Shown piece after piece: positions 56,727-64,000 of a stretch of 64,000 nt of DNA. A model generated the notes under the pieces. It did no database searches and was not told the DNA's origin. It was given only the letters and a program-made list of their open reading frames with translations. The stretch is from assembly GCF_002101965.1 (NCBI RefSeq), contig NZ_LQQA01000005.1, positions 124,001-188,000 of the forward strand. Direction: 5' to 3'. The position numbers and the translations under genes were made by a program. Each line of letters opens with the position of its first letter. Position 1 is the stretch's first letter. The DNA comes from Mycolicibacterium wolinskyi. GTDB lineage: Bacteria; Actinomycetota; Actinomycetes; Mycobacteriales; Mycobacteriaceae.

Positions 56727-57548
56727 TCACCGCACTGGCCGGCCGGTAGGGCCGTCGGTGAGAGCGGCCAGCACGACGGCGAGTTGGGCAGGATCCACGT
56801 GATGGCCTTGCCGGGCCAGCTGCACGCGGCGCGAGTGCGGCAACACTTCGGCGAGAAGCCCGATGGCGTCGTGGAGGAATGTCGCGCTCGTGGTGCCCGA
56901 TATCAGTGTGGTCGGAGTCGTGAGCGTGGCGTAGCGGTGCACGTCGGCGGGGATCTCGGCCAGTACCTGCATGGTGGGCAGCAGGGTGGGGGCATGTGCC
57001 ACATTCGACAGCCACAGCGGGTTGTCCCGCGCACCTGCCACCTCAGCCGGTGACAGGCCGCCGCCGCCCTGCGCCAGGGCGTGCAGGACCAGTTCTTCGT
57101 AGCGTCCTTGGTCGAGCATCCGGGCCATCCAGGCCCGGTCCGGTGTGGGATAGGTGGCCGGCAGCGGTGGCTCGTAGAGTGCCAATCGTGGCACCAGTTC
57201 TGGTGCGGATAGCGCGGTTTCGAGGGCGATCACCGCGCCGAACGAGTAGCCGAACAGCGCCTCGATCGGGCCCACGGTATTGATGACCGCCCCGACATCC
57301 TCGGTGTAGCGATCAATGTGCGGAGCCGAACAGCCGCGTTGGCTCGTGCCGTGGCCGCGCAGGTTAACCAGCGCAACGGTGAACCGATCGGCGAGGTGGC
57401 CGGCCAGCGGCATGAGGCTGAGCGCGGTGCCCAGCCCGCCGTGCAGCCCGACGATGACTGGGCCGCGGCCCCGCGTCAGATAGGTGATTTCGGTCCCGTC
57501 GGCTGAGGTCACCATACCGCCGCGCACCCAGCCTCGGTTGCTGGTCAT
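56727..57548 (-). CDS. Alpha/beta-hydrolase
   Basis: 273 residues. Oxyanion loop LHGGLG, nucleophile elbow GYSFGAV (Ser in GxSxG), and late His in ARQGHHVDP. It is the last gene of the minus-strand ars-linked operon: its ATG overlaps the monooxygenase stop (ATGA at 57545-57548). Substrate unknown; a thioesterase, esterase or lactonase is possible. Its role in arsenic handling is unproven. Confidence 0.83.
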   Translation of the reverse strand: MTSNRGWVRGGMVTSADGTEITYLTRGRGPVIVGLHGGLGTALSLMPLAGHLADRFTVALVNLRGHGTSQRGCSAPHIDRYTEDVGAVINTVGPIEALFGYSFGAVIALETALSAPELVPRLALYEPPLPATYPTPDRAWMARMLDQGRYEELVLHALAQGGGGLSPAEVAGARDNPLWLSNVAHAPTLLPTMQVLAEIPADVHRYATLTTPTTLISGTTSATFLHDAIGLLAEVLPHSRRVQLARQGHHVDPAQLAVVLAALTDGPTGRPVR

Positions 57549-58624
57549 CGGTGCACCGGACGCTTGGAAGTGTTGTGTGCCAAGAGTTTGTCGACGACAT
57601 AGATTGCGTCGCGGCCGACGCCCCGCAGCGACGCCGAGGACAATGAGCGTTGCCACTCCACGCCCACGAACCCCAGGCCGGGGTGGGTGGTCGACAAGCC
57701 GCGTCGCTGTCGGGGTGCACCGTGGTTATCGAGTGCCCCCAGTCCCGAGAGGTAGTCCAGCGCCGGTCGATAACCCGTCGCGCACAGCACGACATCGACC
57801 TGCTCGCGGGTTTCGTCCCGCCACACCACCGTATCCCCGTCAAGGCGGCGAAACATCGGACGCCGATCGGGTCGGCCGGCGCCGAGAGCACGCCGATAGC
57901 GGCCCTGATCGAACACCGGGACCGTGGGCGGTCGGGCCAGCCAGGGTCCGACCGGGGCGGTGTCGAGGCCGGTTCGGGTCAACCAGACGTGGATGTCACG
58001 GCCCAGCGGGCGCTGCGGCACCAACCGAACCTGGCGTCGCGTGGCGAGGGTGACGTGGGCGAGCGTGGCCAGCTCGGCTCCGATCTGGATCGCCGAATTG
58101 CCGCCTCCCACAATCACAATCCGTTGACCTGCCCACGGGTCGGAGGCACGGTAGTCGCTGGCGTGTAGCAACCGGCCGGTGAAAGTCTCGGCTCCCGGCA
58201 AGGCTGGTATGTAGGGCTTGGCGAAGGAGCCGGTCGCGGCGATCACGATCGGGGCATGCCAGTGATGGCCGGTGGCGGTGGTGACGGTGAACCCCTCACC
58301 GTCATGGGTGACCGTGGTCACGAGGGTATTGGTGTGGATGTCGAGCTGCAGTGTCGCGGCGTAGCGGCGCAGATAGTCGATGACGTCGTCGCGGCGGGGA
58401 TAGCGGTCTGGGTCACCGGGAAAGGACATGCCGGGCAGCGCACTGTAGCGGGCCGGGCTGAACAAGGTCAGGCTGTGGTAGTAGTCGGGCCAGGATCCAC
58501 CCGGGTCGGGGCGCGCGTCCACCACGATGGGCCGCAGGCCGCGATGTTGCAGCGCTGCGGCGGCGGCCAGGCCGGATTGGCCCGCCCCGATGACGATTGC
58601 GGCATGGGAAGCCCCAGTGTTCAT
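57545..58624 (-). CDS. arsO: Flavin-containing monooxygenase-like protein (ArsO type)
   Basis: 359 residues. FAD motif VIGAGQSGLAAAAAL, FMO-like LPGMSFPGDPDRYPRRDDVIDYLRRYA, NADPH motif IVIVGGGNSAIQIGAEL, and LCATGYRP before the C-terminal FAD contact. Similar flavoproteins (ArsO) occur in ars operons of other bacteria; the reaction is not settled. Symbol given by analogy only. Overlaps both neighbours by 4 bases. Confidence 0.75.
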   Translation of the reverse strand: MNTGASHAAIVIGAGQSGLAAAAALQHRGLRPIVVDARPDPGGSWPDYYHSLTLFSPARYSALPGMSFPGDPDRYPRRDDVIDYLRRYAATLQLDIHTNTLVTTVTHDGEGFTVTTATGHHWHAPIVIAATGSFAKPYIPALPGAETFTGRLLHASDYRASDPWAGQRIVIVGGGNSAIQIGAELATLAHVTLATRRQVRLVPQRPLGRDIHVWLTRTGLDTAPVGPWLARPPTVPVFDQGRYRRALGAGRPDRRPMFRRLDGDTVVWRDETREQVDVVLCATGYRPALDYLSGLGALDNHGAPRQRRGLSTTHPGLGFVGVEWQRSLSSASLRGVGRDAIYVVDKLLAHNTSKRPVHR

Positions 58625-59865
58625 CGCGGTGACGGCTCCTTTGGCGTTACAGAGACGCGGGTTGGGTACGGGGCGGGCACACTCGTGGCGGCGGCCAGCA
58701 CCGCGGCCAAGCCCGCGACCGCGCCGAGGGCCACAAACATGGCGGCGTAGCCGTGCAGAACAGTTGCGAGCGCGGCGCCGATGAACGGCCCGAGTGCGGT
58801 AGCGAACATCACTGGTGCCGACAGAATCCCGCTCAGGTAGCCGTAATGGGTTACGCCCCACCGTTCGGTGACCGCGGTGGCCTGCAGCAGGGTCATAACG
58901 CCGCGCACCATGCCGGCCACAATCGCCACCGCGATGAGCGCGGCCAGCGACGTGAACACTCCCAGTAACACGGTGCTCGCCGCCACGACGGCCATGATCA
59001 GCACCGTGCGGGTCACGACACCGAAACGCCGCACCAGGTACTGATAGGCCAGGCGGCCCAGCACCTGGCCCACCCCGCCCAGGCCTAGGGCCACCGCGGC
59101 GGCCTGCGTGCTGATCCCGCGCTGGGCCATCAACGGGACCAGGTTGACGACCACGGCATACGACGCCAACGCGGAGAGCGCGAACGCTGCCGTCAGGGCC
59201 AGGAAAGATCGGGTGCGCGCGGTAAGGGTGGGTGCTTGCACCGGGTGGGGGTGGTGGGCTACGGCCGGCCACGGGCGGCGCAGCCCCAGCAAGTGGGCCG
59301 GTATCGTGATCACCGCCAGCAGTACCGCAAGTGCGAGATAGGTGCTGCGCCAATCCAAATGGGACGCCAACGCGGCGGTCAGCGGAGCGAACACCGTACT
59401 GGCGAACCCGGCCACCAACGTCAGCACCGTCAATGCCCGCACCGCATTGGGGGCGAAAAACCGCGTGAGCGCTGCGAACGCCGGCGCATAGAACACGCCG
59501 CTCATCGCCACGCCCGCCACCACCCACGCCGCCACAAAACACCCGTAGTTGGGGGCGGCGATCACCGCGAGCAGTGCGGCCACCGCCAGCACCGAGCCGC
59601 CGGTCATGATCCACCGGGGACCGTGGCGGTCCAGCAGCGGGCCCACCACCATGCCCGCCACCGCCGAAGTGACCAGCCCGGCCGAGAACGCGGCGGTGAC
59701 CGAGAAGGCCGGCCACCCGGTGTCGCGGCAGATCTGGGTCAACAGCACGGGAAAGGCGTAATACAGCACACCCCAACTGACGATCTCAGTGACACACAGC
59801 GTCACCAGCACGGAGCGCGGGCCGGGCGGCCGCGCCCGCGGGTGTACACCGGTTGGTGAGCTCAT
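58621..59865 (-). CDS. Major facilitator superfamily transporter
   Basis: 414 residues and 12 helices, with the MFS loop 2-3 motif GPLLDRHGPRWIM (GxxxDRxGxR). VCVTEIVSWGVLYYAFPVLL-type first helix. Placed between two flavoprotein genes and controlled with them from the arsR2 intergenic region, it may export an arsenic species modified by those enzymes (inference). ArsJ and ArsK are other ars-linked MFS or related carriers; identity is not established. Confidence 0.83.
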   Translation of the reverse strand: MSSPTGVHPRARPPGPRSVLVTLCVTEIVSWGVLYYAFPVLLTQICRDTGWPAFSVTAAFSAGLVTSAVAGMVVGPLLDRHGPRWIMTGGSVLAVAALLAVIAAPNYGCFVAAWVVAGVAMSGVFYAPAFAALTRFFAPNAVRALTVLTLVAGFASTVFAPLTAALASHLDWRSTYLALAVLLAVITIPAHLLGLRRPWPAVAHHPHPVQAPTLTARTRSFLALTAAFALSALASYAVVVNLVPLMAQRGISTQAAAVALGLGGVGQVLGRLAYQYLVRRFGVVTRTVLIMAVVAASTVLLGVFTSLAALIAVAIVAGMVRGVMTLLQATAVTERWGVTHYGYLSGILSAPVMFATALGPFIGAALATVLHGYAAMFVALGAVAGLAAVLAAATSVPAPYPTRVSVTPKEPSPR

Positions 59866-61190
59866 CCGCCGATCGGGTCCAGCGTCAACGGCTGCGCTGC
59901 GGCTGCAGCGCTACAGCAGCCCCCGACATTGGCGGCATCGGCGTCATCAGCCAGACCGCCGCCGCTGCACACCCCGGTCTCGGGCAACACCAACTCCACG
60001 CGTCGCGCCGCGTCATGATCGCCGGCCAGTTCGGCGGCCACACTGCGGACCTGCTCGAACCCGGTCAGCGCCAAGAACGTCGGTGCCCGCCCGTAGGACT
60101 TCATGCCCACCAGATACAGCCCAGGTTCGTCGGGATGGGACAGTTCGGCCGCGCCGTGCGGGGGCACGCTGCCGCAGGAGTGCACGTTCGGGTCGATCTC
60201 GGGGGCCAGCTTGGCCGGGGCCTGCAGCACCGGATCGAGTTCCAGGCGCATCTCGGACAGGAACGACAGGTCGGGGCGGAACCCGGTCAGCACCACCACC
60301 TGGTCGGCCGGCGGAAGCGTACGGCCGTCATCGGCGACCAGCACGGCTCGGTCCTCAACGAGATCGATGCGGTCAGTGCGAAAGCCGGTGTGCAGGCTGA
60401 CCAGTCCGGCGTCGACGGCCTCACGGGCCCGAACGCCCAACACGCCGCGCTGCGGCAACGCGTCAGCTTCGCCGCCGCCGAAGGTGTCGTCGACAGTGCC
60501 GCGACGCCACAGCCACGACACCCGCGTCGAAGGATCGCCGCGCACCACCTCGGCCAACTCGATCACCGCGGTCATCGCCGAGTGGCCACTGCCCACGACG
60601 ACGACATGGCGGCCGGACAACTCGGCGGCCTGGCTGCGGGCTGCCGGGATGTAGCTCACCAGCCCGGCTTCCGTTGCCGCCTGTTCTCCGATCGCCGGAA
60701 GGCCGTCGGCGCCAGCGGGATTGGGCTGTGACCAGGTACCCGATGCGTCGATCACCGCGCGGGCGATCACACGCGATTCGTTCCCGTCGCGATCGGCGAT
60801 TCGCACGGCGAACGGGGCCTCGGCACGGCCGGCGCTGAGCACCCGGTCATGGCCCTGGCGCGAGACGCCCACGACCCTGGTGCGGTAGCGCACCCGATCA
60901 CCGAGCACCTGACCGAGCGGGGACAGATAGCCGTCGATCCACTCGCGCCCGGTGGGATATCCGGCCCCCGGTGCAACCCAACCGGTGGGCGCCAGCAGCC
61001 GGGCAGCAGCGGGATCGACAAGCTCGGGCCACGGCGAAAAGGTCCGCACATGTGACCACTGCTCGACCGCGGCACCGGGGCCGCCACCGGCTTCAAAGAC
61101 CACCGGTTCCAGGCCACGTTCGAGCAGATGCACGGCGGCAGACAGGCCCTGCGGGCCGGCACCGATCACAACAACGGGTAGGTCGGACAT
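59862..61190 (-). CDS. FAD-dependent oxidoreductase with Cys-rich tail
   Basis: 442 residues. FAD motif VIGAGPQGLSAAVHLLERG, NAD(P) motif VVVVGSGHSAMTAVIELAEV, and LTGFRPDLSFL. The C-terminus has three cysteines (ETGVCSGGG and NVGGCCSA) in place of the usual end, which could bind As(III) or shuttle electrons. First gene of the minus-strand operon; ATG 61190 has AGGAG upstream. Divergent from arsR2. Confidence 0.82.
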   Translation of the reverse strand: MSDLPVVVIGAGPQGLSAAVHLLERGLEPVVFEAGGGPGAAVEQWSHVRTFSPWPELVDPAAARLLAPTGWVAPGAGYPTGREWIDGYLSPLGQVLGDRVRYRTRVVGVSRQGHDRVLSAGRAEAPFAVRIADRDGNESRVIARAVIDASGTWSQPNPAGADGLPAIGEQAATEAGLVSYIPAARSQAAELSGRHVVVVGSGHSAMTAVIELAEVVRGDPSTRVSWLWRRGTVDDTFGGGEADALPQRGVLGVRAREAVDAGLVSLHTGFRTDRIDLVEDRAVLVADDGRTLPPADQVVVLTGFRPDLSFLSEMRLELDPVLQAPAKLAPEIDPNVHSCGSVPPHGAAELSHPDEPGLYLVGMKSYGRAPTFLALTGFEQVRSVAAELAGDHDAARRVELVLPETGVCSGGGLADDADAANVGGCCSAAAAAQPLTLDPIGG

Positions 61191-61203
61191 CTCCACTCCT
61201 CAA

Positions 61204-61255
61204 ATCGACAACCATCGATGCATCGACAATGCTCGATACATCGATGTTTGTCAAT
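61204..61255. promoter_or_regulatory. Paired inverted ArsR operators between arsR2 and the flavoprotein operon
   Basis: Right copy CATCGATGTTTGTCAAT (61239-61255) faces arsR2; left copy ATCGACAACCATCGATG (61204-61220) is its inverse at 15 of 17 positions and lies before the minus-strand operon. The right copy shares ATCGATGTyTGTCAAT with the operator of the first arsR. One repressor, or both, may therefore control both directions. Confidence 0.65.
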
Positions 61256-61275
61256 GGGTGTGTCATACTGGGCTC

Positions 61276-61629
61276 ATGACCAGCGCAAGCGCCGCGGTGA
61301 CTCCCGCCGACATCGCGGCGTGCTGCTCGCCGTTGACCGGCGGCGTCATCGACACCGCGGCGGCCGAACGGCTCGCCGCCGTGTTCAAGGCGCTGGCCGA
61401 TCCCGCCCGGGTGAAACTGCTGTCGCTGATCGGTGCCTCGGCCGGGGGTGAAGCATGCGTGTGCGATCTCACCGACCCGGTAGGGCTGTCGCAGTCGACG
61501 GTGTCCCATCACATGAAACTGCTCGTCGATACCGGTTTGGTGAGCCGCGAGCAGCGCGGCAAATGGGCCTACTACCGCGTCAACGACACCGCGCTCAACC
61601 GCGTTGCGGCGTTGATCGCCGCGCGATAG
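61276..61629 (+). CDS. arsR: Second ArsR-family repressor
   Basis: 117 residues. Winged helix GLSQSTVSHHMKLLVDTGLVSREQRGKWAYY. Cys16-Cys17 (IAACCSPL) and Cys61/Cys63 (EACVCDLTD) repeat the ligand layout of the first ArsR, so it is also an As(III) sensor. Divergent from the flavoprotein/MFS operon and probably its repressor. Confidence 0.93.
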   Translation: MTSASAAVTPADIAACCSPLTGGVIDTAAAERLAAVFKALADPARVKLLSLIGASAGGEACVCDLTDPVGLSQSTVSHHMKLLVDTGLVSREQRGKWAYYRVNDTALNRVAALIAAR

Positions 61630-61694
61630 AACCGGGTGGCGCGGCATGGCGACGCGCTCGCCGAATGATCAGCAGCGTGCCGGAATCAATGCCA

Positions 61695-62057
61695 TCAACT
61701 GTGACGATAGCGACCTCTGTGCAGTGCCCGGTTGACTGCATCGCGCTGATGCGGTGTCGGTAACCGATTGGTGACCTTGGCGATTGCCACGTCGATATCA
61801 GCGCCTGACGCCGGGCCGTCGCCGACCATCGTGACCGCGCGGCCGATCTCGCCCTCGCTCAACGTGACCGGACCGCAGAGCGCTATCAAAGGCGAGTGGC
61901 CCGTCGGTGCCTGCTCGGCGTAGCCGGTGCGCAACCAGCCGATCGCTTTCGCGAAGGCACCCCGCAGGCGCCCGCCGGATTGGGTTGGGACACTGCCGAT
62001 ATCGGATGTCGCGGCACGAACGGGCGAAGGTGGTGCGGTGCGCAGTCGGTTACGCAT
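61695..62057 (-). CDS. DUF3349 family protein
   Basis: 120 residues. AFAKAIGWLRTGYAEQAPTG followed by SPLIALCGPVTLSEGEIGRA is the DUF3349 pattern, a mycobacterial family of small helical proteins of unknown function. Its 5' end overlaps the arsC stop by 8 bases, making it the last gene of the arsR-arsC operon. Why a mostly core-genome family rides in an ars operon is unclear. Confidence 0.72.
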   Translation of the reverse strand: MRNRLRTAPPSPVRAATSDIGSVPTQSGGRLRGAFAKAIGWLRTGYAEQAPTGHSPLIALCGPVTLSEGEIGRAVTMVGDGPASGADIDVAIAKVTNRLPTPHQRDAVNRALHRGRYRHS

Positions 62058-62715
62058 GGGTGGGCAGGCCGAGTTCGGTCAGCAGGGTGCGGACTCGGCG
62101 TTCGATGTCGTCGCGGATGGGGCGGACGGCATCGACGCCCATGCCGGCCGGGTCGTCGAGCTTCCACTCCTCGTAGCGGCGGCCCGGAAAGACCGGGCAG
62201 GCATCACCGCATCCCATGGTGATCACCACGTCGGCGGCCTGCACGATCTCGTCGGTCCACGGCTTGGGATATTCGCCGGAGATGTCGATGCCGCGCTCAG
62301 CCATCGCGGCCACTGCGGCGGGGTTGATCTCGTTGCCCGGTTCCGATCCGCCCGACCAGGCCACGGCGGCATCGGCCGCGAGGTGGGTGAAAAATCCCAG
62401 GGCCATTTGCGAGCGGCCGGCGTTGTGGGTGCACAAGAACAGCACCGTCGGCCTGCCGTCATGGCTTTTGCCCTCCACTTTTGCCAGCGCGTGAAGTCGC
62501 TGGCGGGCGAAGCGTTCGGCCAGCAGCGGGAGGAAGTTCACGACTGATGCGCGGGTGGCGAACTGGTCGTAGGAGGAGTGCAGGAAGCGCTCGATCGTCT
62601 CTACGCCGAAGGATTCGACGAACTCGGATTCCAGACGTGTCGCAGCGGTCTTGAGTGCCAGCTTCTGGTTGATGGAAAGGTCGGAACGCAGGTGGGTGGC
62701 GGTGTTGTCGGACAT
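62050..62715 (-). CDS. arsC: Arsenate reductase ArsC with N-terminal three-helix domain
   Basis: 221 residues. Residues about 1-80 are helical (INQKLALKTAATRLESEFVES, ...LHSSYDQFATRASVVNFLP), matching the three-helix-bundle dimerisation domain found in actinobacterial ArsC proteins. The phosphatase domain has FLCTHNAGRSQMALG (C-x5-R) and MGCGDACPVFPG, giving the extra cysteines, unlike the first ArsC. ATG 62715 is chosen; it follows the fusion gene by 16 bases. Confidence 0.9.
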   Translation of the reverse strand: MSDNTATHLRSDLSINQKLALKTAATRLESEFVESFGVETIERFLHSSYDQFATRASVVNFLPLLAERFARQRLHALAKVEGKSHDGRPTVLFLCTHNAGRSQMALGFFTHLAADAAVAWSGGSEPGNEINPAAVAAMAERGIDISGEYPKPWTDEIVQAADVVITMGCGDACPVFPGRRYEEWKLDDPAGMGVDAVRPIRDDIERRVRTLLTELGLPTHA

Positions 62716-62731
62716 GGCGGCTCGTTTCTGT

Positions 62732-63415
62732 TCAGGCGGGTTGCAGTGATGGCAAGAAGTGCTCAATGCGTGTGGACAGCTCTTCGACGGTGGCGTCGAA
62801 GGCGTCGGGCGTCGAGGAGCGCGCTGGGTCGGCGACAGACCAGTGCATCCGAACCAGGTTGGCCGGTAGCTCTTCATGGGCGTTGTCGCACACCGCGATT
62901 ACCAGATCGTCGGGGGCGAGGACGTCGTCGAGATGTCGGGGATGGCAGGGCGTGATGGGCACGTTGTGGCGGCGCGCGGCGGCCAGTGCGCCTGGGTGCA
63001 CGGCTCCCACCGGGTGCGTGCCCGCCGACGTGGCCGCAATGGGGCTGCGCCGATTCCAGATGGCGGCCGCGATCTGACTGCGCGCTGAGTTCTGGGTGCA
63101 GACGAACACCACCCGGGCAGCGGTGCGGTGGGTGCAGGGAACCAGCTGTTCCAGGGCATCGTGATTGAGGCGAAGATAGGTTCGCCTGCGGTCAGCCTCT
63201 GAGCGGGTGCGCGTCACCACGCCGGCTTCCTCAAGCACCTTCAGGTGATGGGCCATCAAGTTCGACCGCATGTTCAGACCGGCCCGCAACTCACTCGGCG
63301 AGGCGTCTGCCGGCAGCAATAGGTCCACGATGGCCAGCCGTGCCGGGTCGGCGAGCGCCGCGTGGATCGCAGCGCGCCGCGAAGTGCGTCCGAACGACGA
63401 ATTTGAGTCAGTCAT
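62732..63415 (-). CDS. ArsR-ArsC fusion protein
   Basis: 227 residues. Residues about 10-90 are an ArsR-type winged helix (MRSNLMAHHLKVLEEAGVVTRTRSE), and residues about 100-225 a low-MW phosphatase/arsenate reductase domain with FVCTQNSARSQIAAA (C-x5-R). The winged helix lacks the ACVCD metal motif of the other two ArsRs, so sensing may go through the ArsC domain. Probably autoregulated at the palindrome just upstream; leads arsC and the DUF3349 gene. Confidence 0.87.
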   Translation of the reverse strand: MTDSNSSFGRTSRRAAIHAALADPARLAIVDLLLPADASPSELRAGLNMRSNLMAHHLKVLEEAGVVTRTRSEADRRRTYLRLNHDALEQLVPCTHRTAARVVFVCTQNSARSQIAAAIWNRRSPIAATSAGTHPVGAVHPGALAAARRHNVPITPCHPRHLDDVLAPDDLVIAVCDNAHEELPANLVRMHWSVADPARSSTPDAFDATVEELSTRIEHFLPSLQPA

Positions 63416-63420
63416 TATTG

Positions 63421-63438
63421 ACTCAATATTTGTTGAGT
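63421..63438. promoter_or_regulatory. Palindromic operator upstream of the arsR-arsC fusion gene
   Basis: ACTCAA (63421-63426) and TTGAGT (63433-63438) are exact inverted repeats around a 6-base AT-rich spacer, five bases before the fusion gene start on the minus strand. It differs from the operators of the other two arsR genes, as expected for a repressor with a different recognition helix. Confidence 0.6.
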
Positions 63439-63491
63439 TAAATCCGTCTTGTCAACTCGCTCCTGCCTGGGTGTCAGGTGTCGCAGAGGTG

Positions 63492-63509
63492 GTTCATCTA
63501 CCGTTCATC
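63492..63509 (+). promoter_or_regulatory. PHO-box-like direct repeat before the second pstS
   Basis: GTTCATC (63492-63498) and GTTCATC (63503-63509), again 11 bases apart, as upstream of the backbone pstS. Two further GTTCAC half-sites lie at 63525-63530 and 63544-63549. It suggests that the element's pstS is induced by the host SenX3-RegX3 system under low phosphate. Confidence 0.65.
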
Positions 63510-63627
63510 TGAGTAGCGCTGTGGGTTCACTGAGAGCCCCTAGGTTCACAGCCGAGCAGCAATGGCCTGCTTGGCGCGATCTCTGCTCGATCACCGCGTC
63601 AACCCGCATTCGTATTGAAGGAGCTTC

Positions 63628-64000
63628 GTGAAGGCCAAACGATCTGGCGCTGCGCTGAGCCTGTTGGCCGCTGGCGCCCTGATGCTGTCGGCGTGTGGCA
63701 GTGACAACAACACCACCTCCTCGGGATCTGGCGAGACCGGTGGCTCGGCCGCGGCCGGCGACTGCGGAGGCAAAGAAGCGCTCAAGGCGAGCGGTTCCAC
63801 CGCGCAGGCCAACGCCATGACGCGCTTCATCAACGCTTATGAGAAGGATTGCCCCGGCTTCACCCTGAACTACACCTCCAGCGGATCGGGTGCCGGTGTG
63901 TCGGAGTTCCTGGGTGGACAGACCGATTTCGGTGGTTCGGATTCACCGCTGAGCGCCGAGAAGGGTGAAGTCGACAAGGCCAAAGAACGTTGCGGGGGCA
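63628..64000 (+). CDS. pstS: Second phosphate-binding lipoprotein PstS, 3' end cut by window
   Basis: 124 residues visible. GTG 63628 with GGAG upstream; signal peptide and lipobox LSAC ([13 protein letters not shown]); phosphate-binding [23 protein letters not shown] and [10 protein letters not shown]. About half identical to the backbone PstS in the aligned part (33 of 64 residues by my count from CGGK), so it is a distinct homolog and not a recent duplicate. Probably cargo of the element, perhaps leading further pst genes. Confidence 0.92.
   Translation, partial: MKAKRSGAALSLLAAGALMLSACGSDNNTTSSGSGETGGSAAAGDCGGKEALKASGSTAQANAMTRFINAYEKDCPGFTLNYTSSGSGAGVSEFLGGQTDFGGSDSPLSAEKGEVDKAKERCGG

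Larger units (their letters stand above)
40667..64000 (+). mobile_element. Tn554-like arsenic-resistance element inserted in pstA (right end outside window)
   Basis: The left end is placed by loss of PstA homology after IPTARG (about 40666). The first genes are three tyrosine recombinases and a small helper, all coupled, as in Tn554-type transposons. Codon and base use of the recombinases is less GC-rich than the backbone. Cargo is arsenic resistance, redox enzymes, regulators and a second pstS. At least 23.3 kb; the right boundary and any pst genes after pstS2 are not seen. Confidence 0.8.

Overview
The window is high-GC actinobacterial DNA from a fast-growing Mycobacterium (Mycolicibacterium) close to M. 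smegmatis. Gene order follows the M. tuberculosis Rv0782-Rv0820 neighbourhood as I remember it: oligopeptidase B, an FAD dehydrogenase, purS-purQ, the encapsulin/DyP pair, an M18 aminopeptidase, purL, purF, purM, ygfZ, pabC-like, nitrobindin, sseC2-cysA2, thiX, lmeA, glnR, mshD and pstS-pstC-pstA. Genes are packed tightly and many starts and stops overlap by 1 or 4 bases. I see no rRNA, tRNA or CRISPR.

Positions 1-40666 are the conserved backbone. It holds five purine genes (purS, purQ, purL, purF, purM). It also holds an encapsulin nanocompartment with its DyP peroxidase cargo, whose C-terminal targeting peptide is visible. A sulfur-transfer operon (DUF4395, rhodanese CysA2, DUF1416 SseC2) is preceded by a 22-residue leader peptide ending in seven cysteines, which looks like a cysteine-responsive attenuator. 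Mycothiol synthase and the start of the phosphate ABC importer close the region, the latter behind a RegX3-type direct repeat.

At about 40667 pstA is broken inside its EAA loop by a mobile element that runs to the end of the window; its right end is not seen. The left end carries three tyrosine recombinases plus a small fourth protein, all joined by 4-base overlaps, as in Tn554-like transposons. Cargo in order: a DUF3644 protein with a HEPN-type R-x4-H motif; arsR, ACR3, arsC and a CoA-disulfide-reductase-like enzyme; a block with XRE and ImmA/IrrE regulators, a protein resembling tRNA-guanine transglycosylase/DpdA, and an AbrB-like pair; a four-gene minus-strand operon (flavoprotein, MFS transporter, flavin monooxygenase, hydrolase) divergent from a second arsR; an arsR-arsC fusion, a second arsC and a DUF3349 gene; and the start of a second, divergent pstS with its own PHO-box-like repeat.

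The likely logic is an arsenic-resistance transposon that inactivates the host arsenate-permeable phosphate importer and brings its own phosphate-binding protein (perhaps a whole Pst system) under phosphate control. The two arsR promoters share near-identical operator sequences, so the separate ars units are probably one regulon. The TGT-like/ImmA block and the HEPN-like protein are the least understood cargo.
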